Position numbers and translations under genes: made by a program
Part shown: positions 22,566-23,836 of the stretch, one piece after another
Numbering within the stretch: the first letter of the stretch is position 1
Layout of the letters: every line of letters starts with the position of its first letter
Notes under the pieces: model-generated
Database searches by the model: none
Told to the model about the DNA's origin: nothing
What the model saw: only the letters and a program-made list of their open reading frames with translations
DNA from: an uncultured Clostridia bacterium
GTDB lineage: Bacteria > Bacillota > Clostridia > Oscillospirales > Acutalibacteraceae
Direction of reading: 5' to 3'
Assembly: GCA_937896885.1 (NCBI GenBank)
Contig: CALBNX010000016.1
Coordinates: forward strand, 1 to 23,836
DNA: 23,836 bases

Positions 22566-23304
22566 AAATTTTCCTCGCTCTTTCAGTTAAATCATTCTGA
22601 TATACAAAAAATCCGTAATACCCAAAAACTGATGCACATTTTTCGCACACAAAGGCGTAATATCCATCTCTGTTTTCGTATTCATCTAAAAGTTTCATGG
22701 CTTTATAAAGATATTCTTCTATGATTTTTTCGCTATCTTCAAGCCCTAATTCTGCTTCTTTTGCACTTGCAATATTAAGATAAGTAATAGCAACTTCAAG
22801 CATACCATCATTATGCTTTCCCATAACAGAAATTGCTTTTTCATACAATTTATAGGCATCATCAAAGCGTTTCAAATCAACTAAAGACAAAGCCATATTG
22901 TTATAAAGCCCACCAAAACGCTTGTCGTTACTTTCAAGTTTTTCCTTATACACATTCAATGCTTTTTCGAATAAAGGCATAGAGTCTTCTGCTCTGCCAA
23001 ATGCCTTTAATACTGTCGCACAGTTGATATAGGTTGTACCTGCACCAATGTTGTTTTCAATGCCCATATCTCTAACTAATTCAAGGGCATTCTGCACAGT
23101 AATCAATGCATCTTCTTCTCTTGAAAGTTTGCGATAAAGTCCTGCTAGTTCGTTTGTAAGAAGAAGTTTACAACGCTTGTCATTAGCACTGTCTGCTTCA
23201 CCAAGCCAATATAAAATATGTCTTTCAGCAGATGCATAATCATTTCTGCTTAAAAGTTCATCTAATTTCATGAGTACACGCTCTGTAGAAATAAAATTCG
23301 CCAT
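22552..23304 (-). CDS. Tetratricopeptide repeat protein
   Basis: The 250-residue soluble protein is made of helical TPR-type repeats: ALITVQNALELVRDMG, SMPLFEKALNVYKEKL, YNNMALSLVDLKRFDDAYKLYEKAISVM and ITYLNIASAKEAE. A C-terminal segment, YAFVCEKCASVFGYYGFFVYQNDLTERARKIYE, recurs in proteins paired with DUF4037 (from memory). TPR proteins bind partner proteins or peptides, so it is a likely partner or regulator of the DUF4037 protein. ATG 23304 has GGAGGT 6 bases upstream. It is the first gene of the unit, behind a strong promoter. Confidence 0.85.
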   Translation of the reverse strand: MANFISTERVLMKLDELLSRNDYASAERHILYWLGEADSANDKRCKLLLTNELAGLYRKLSREEDALITVQNALELVRDMGIENNIGAGTTYINCATVLKAFGRAEDSMPLFEKALNVYKEKLESNDKRFGGLYNNMALSLVDLKRFDDAYKLYEKAISVMGKHNDGMLEVAITYLNIASAKEAELGLEDSEKIIEEYLYKAMKLLDEYENRDGYYAFVCEKCASVFGYYGFFVYQNDLTERARKIYERS

Positions 23305-23332
23305 ATTGACCTCCGAAGTTTAGTATGAGTTT

Positions 23333-23361
23333 ATTATACCATATAAGTATTCTTGGTGCAA
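23333..23361 (-). promoter_or_regulatory. Promoter of the TPR/DUF4037 unit
   Basis: TTGCAC (23356-23361) and TATAAT (23333-23338) on the minus strand are 17 bases apart, with TGG just before the -10 (extended). The start is near 23326 and the leader about 22 bases. Confidence 0.8.
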
Positions 23362-23483
23362 CGAGCAGATAATGGATAAGCAAGATTAGATGATGGAAAA
23401 TGGGATATCTTCTTGTAAAATAACAAGCAAAATATAGGGATGGTTTATTCGCTTGTACCCAATCCCCAAAACTCATATTAATA
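23362..23483. other. Non-coding stretch upstream of the TPR gene
   Basis: Nothing coding is supported. The stretch contains weak inverted repeats: CTTGT/ACAAG (23412-23427) and ACAAGC/GCTTGT (23423-23456). They could end the small minus-strand ORF upstream or be operators, but neither is strong. Confidence 0.3.
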
Positions 23484-23582
23484 TTACCAATCAATGATTG
23501 GAGTTTTGCACGGTGGATTGTCTTTACTTACAGGGTTTTTAAAATTTTTTCCTTGCGTGAATAACATTAAAAGGCAATTCAT
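23484..23582 (-). CDS. Possible 32-residue small protein
   Basis: A short open frame encodes MNCLLMLFTQ followed by a polar stretch with KDNPPCKTP and ending IIDW. AAAGGAGG lies 6 bases before the ATG, an almost perfect ribosome site. It is preceded by a hairpin (23608-23640), so it could be a leader-controlled small gene. The protein is not recognised and composition is only weakly protein-like, so it could also be a chance frame in an intergenic repeat. It is divergent to the gene cut by the right edge. Confidence 0.35.
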   Translation of the reverse strand: MNCLLMLFTQGKNFKNPVSKDNPPCKTPIIDW

Positions 23583-23607
23583 ATAACCTCCTTTCGAAAG
23601 AAAGACG

Positions 23608-23645
23608 AAACGCCACGGTTGCATACTTGCCGTGGCGTTTTTGTA
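23608..23645. terminator. Strong hairpin, terminator or leader element
   Basis: An 11-bp perfect stem (AAACGCCACGG / CCGTGGCGTTT, 23608-23618 and 23630-23640) around an 11-base loop is followed by TTTTTG on the plus strand. On the minus strand the tail TTTCGTCTTTC is weaker. It sits between the small minus ORF and the promoter of the gene at the right edge. It could end plus-strand transcripts from the left or attenuate minus-strand ones. Confidence 0.7.
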
Positions 23646-23661
23646 TATATGAAAATTCATT

Positions 23662-23690
23662 TTGAAAGTTTCTTTCATATTTTATATATA
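23662..23690 (+). promoter_or_regulatory. Promoter with internal palindrome before the right-edge gene
   Basis: TTGAAA (23662-23667) and TATATA (23685-23690) are separated by 17 bases. The palindrome TGAAAG-TTT-CTTTCA (23663-23677) overlaps the -35 and spacer, a typical place for a repressor operator. Start predicted near 23697, giving a leader of about 18 bases. Confidence 0.5.
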
Positions 23691-23714
23691 CAGATTTTGA
23701 AAGGACTGATTTGA

Positions 23715-23836
23715 ATGCCAAAAGAAAAGCAAAATATCATATATAAGAAAATGGGAAGTGCGAAACGCCGCCGTGATGGATTGCTTGATGTAGAGCATAA
23801 TATTAATAAGTTTTTGTTGAAACATCCTGAATTGAA
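23715..23836 (+). CDS. Unknown protein, cut by the window edge
   Basis: The first 40 codons encode a strongly basic N-terminus (MPKEKQNIIYKKMGSAKRRR) followed by an amphipathic stretch ending FLLKHPEL. AAAGGA lies 9 bases before the ATG and a promoter is upstream. The basic start suggests a nucleic-acid-binding or replication/recombination role, but no family is recognised and most of the gene lies outside the window. Confidence 0.5.
   Translation, partial: MPKEKQNIIYKKMGSAKRRRDGLLDVEHNINKFLLKHPEL

Noticed and set aside
23583..23605. CCTCCTTTC resembling the 3' end of 16S rRNA
   Set aside because: Only the anti-Shine-Dalgarno core matches; none of the preceding 16S helix sequence is present. 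It is simply the complement of a strong RBS for the minus-strand ORF.

Overview
The window reads as a stretch of a low-GC Gram-positive chromosome, most likely a gut-type Clostridia (Oscillospiraceae/Ruminococcaceae or a close relative). This is inferred from AT-rich codon use, AGGAGG-type ribosome binding sites, TTGAAA-N17-TATAAT promoters, the obg/mini-RNase III/lepA/hemW gene set, and Firmicutes families such as YitT, DUF1846 and ECF S components. No rRNA, tRNA, CRISPR array or complete transposon was found. Almost all genes lie on the minus strand, so transcription runs right to left.

Left part (151-7766): a housekeeping block on the minus strand runs obgE, mini-RNase III gene, a YitT-family gene, a DUF3592 membrane gene, lepA, a prolyl-tRNA-editing-like gene and hemW. 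Several of these overlap or are spaced by only a few bases. metA follows with its own promoter and carries the residue that marks acetyl-CoA rather than succinyl-CoA use. An approx. 145-bp nested palindromic element (7884-8027) separates this block from the next.

Middle part (8032-13768): one tight minus-strand run of seven genes holds GH30, a NifX/NifB-like protein with a His/Cys tail, GH2, a small membrane protein, an aldo/keto reductase with two 4Fe-4S motifs, an ECF S component and a zinc-ribbon protein. It looks like intracellular processing of an imported oligosaccharide plus a reductive and an uptake function. The NifX-like gene is out of place there. A GNAT gene diverges from it on the plus strand and meets a DUF1846 gene at a shared bidirectional terminator.

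Right part (14433-20420): three minus-strand units follow. They are an AI-2E-family transporter with DUF1846; a ketopantoate-reductase-family gene ended by two tandem terminators; and a membrane-anchored alkaline-phosphatase-superfamily enzyme with a beta-propeller glycosidase. Each has a recognisable promoter or terminator.

Accessory right end (20420-23836): a plus-strand four-helix membrane protein gene is framed by inverted REP-like palindromes in its leader and trailer. Next come about 570 bp of non-coding, strongly folded DNA, then a two-gene unit of a TPR protein and a DUF4037 protein with a nucleotidyltransferase motif. Last is a regulatory region with a very well-placed RBS before a 32-codon ORF and a divergent gene cut by the window edge. 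The most unusual signals are the REP-framed gene, the folded region at 21422-21548, the DUF4037-TPR pair and the NifX-like protein inside a glycosidase operon.
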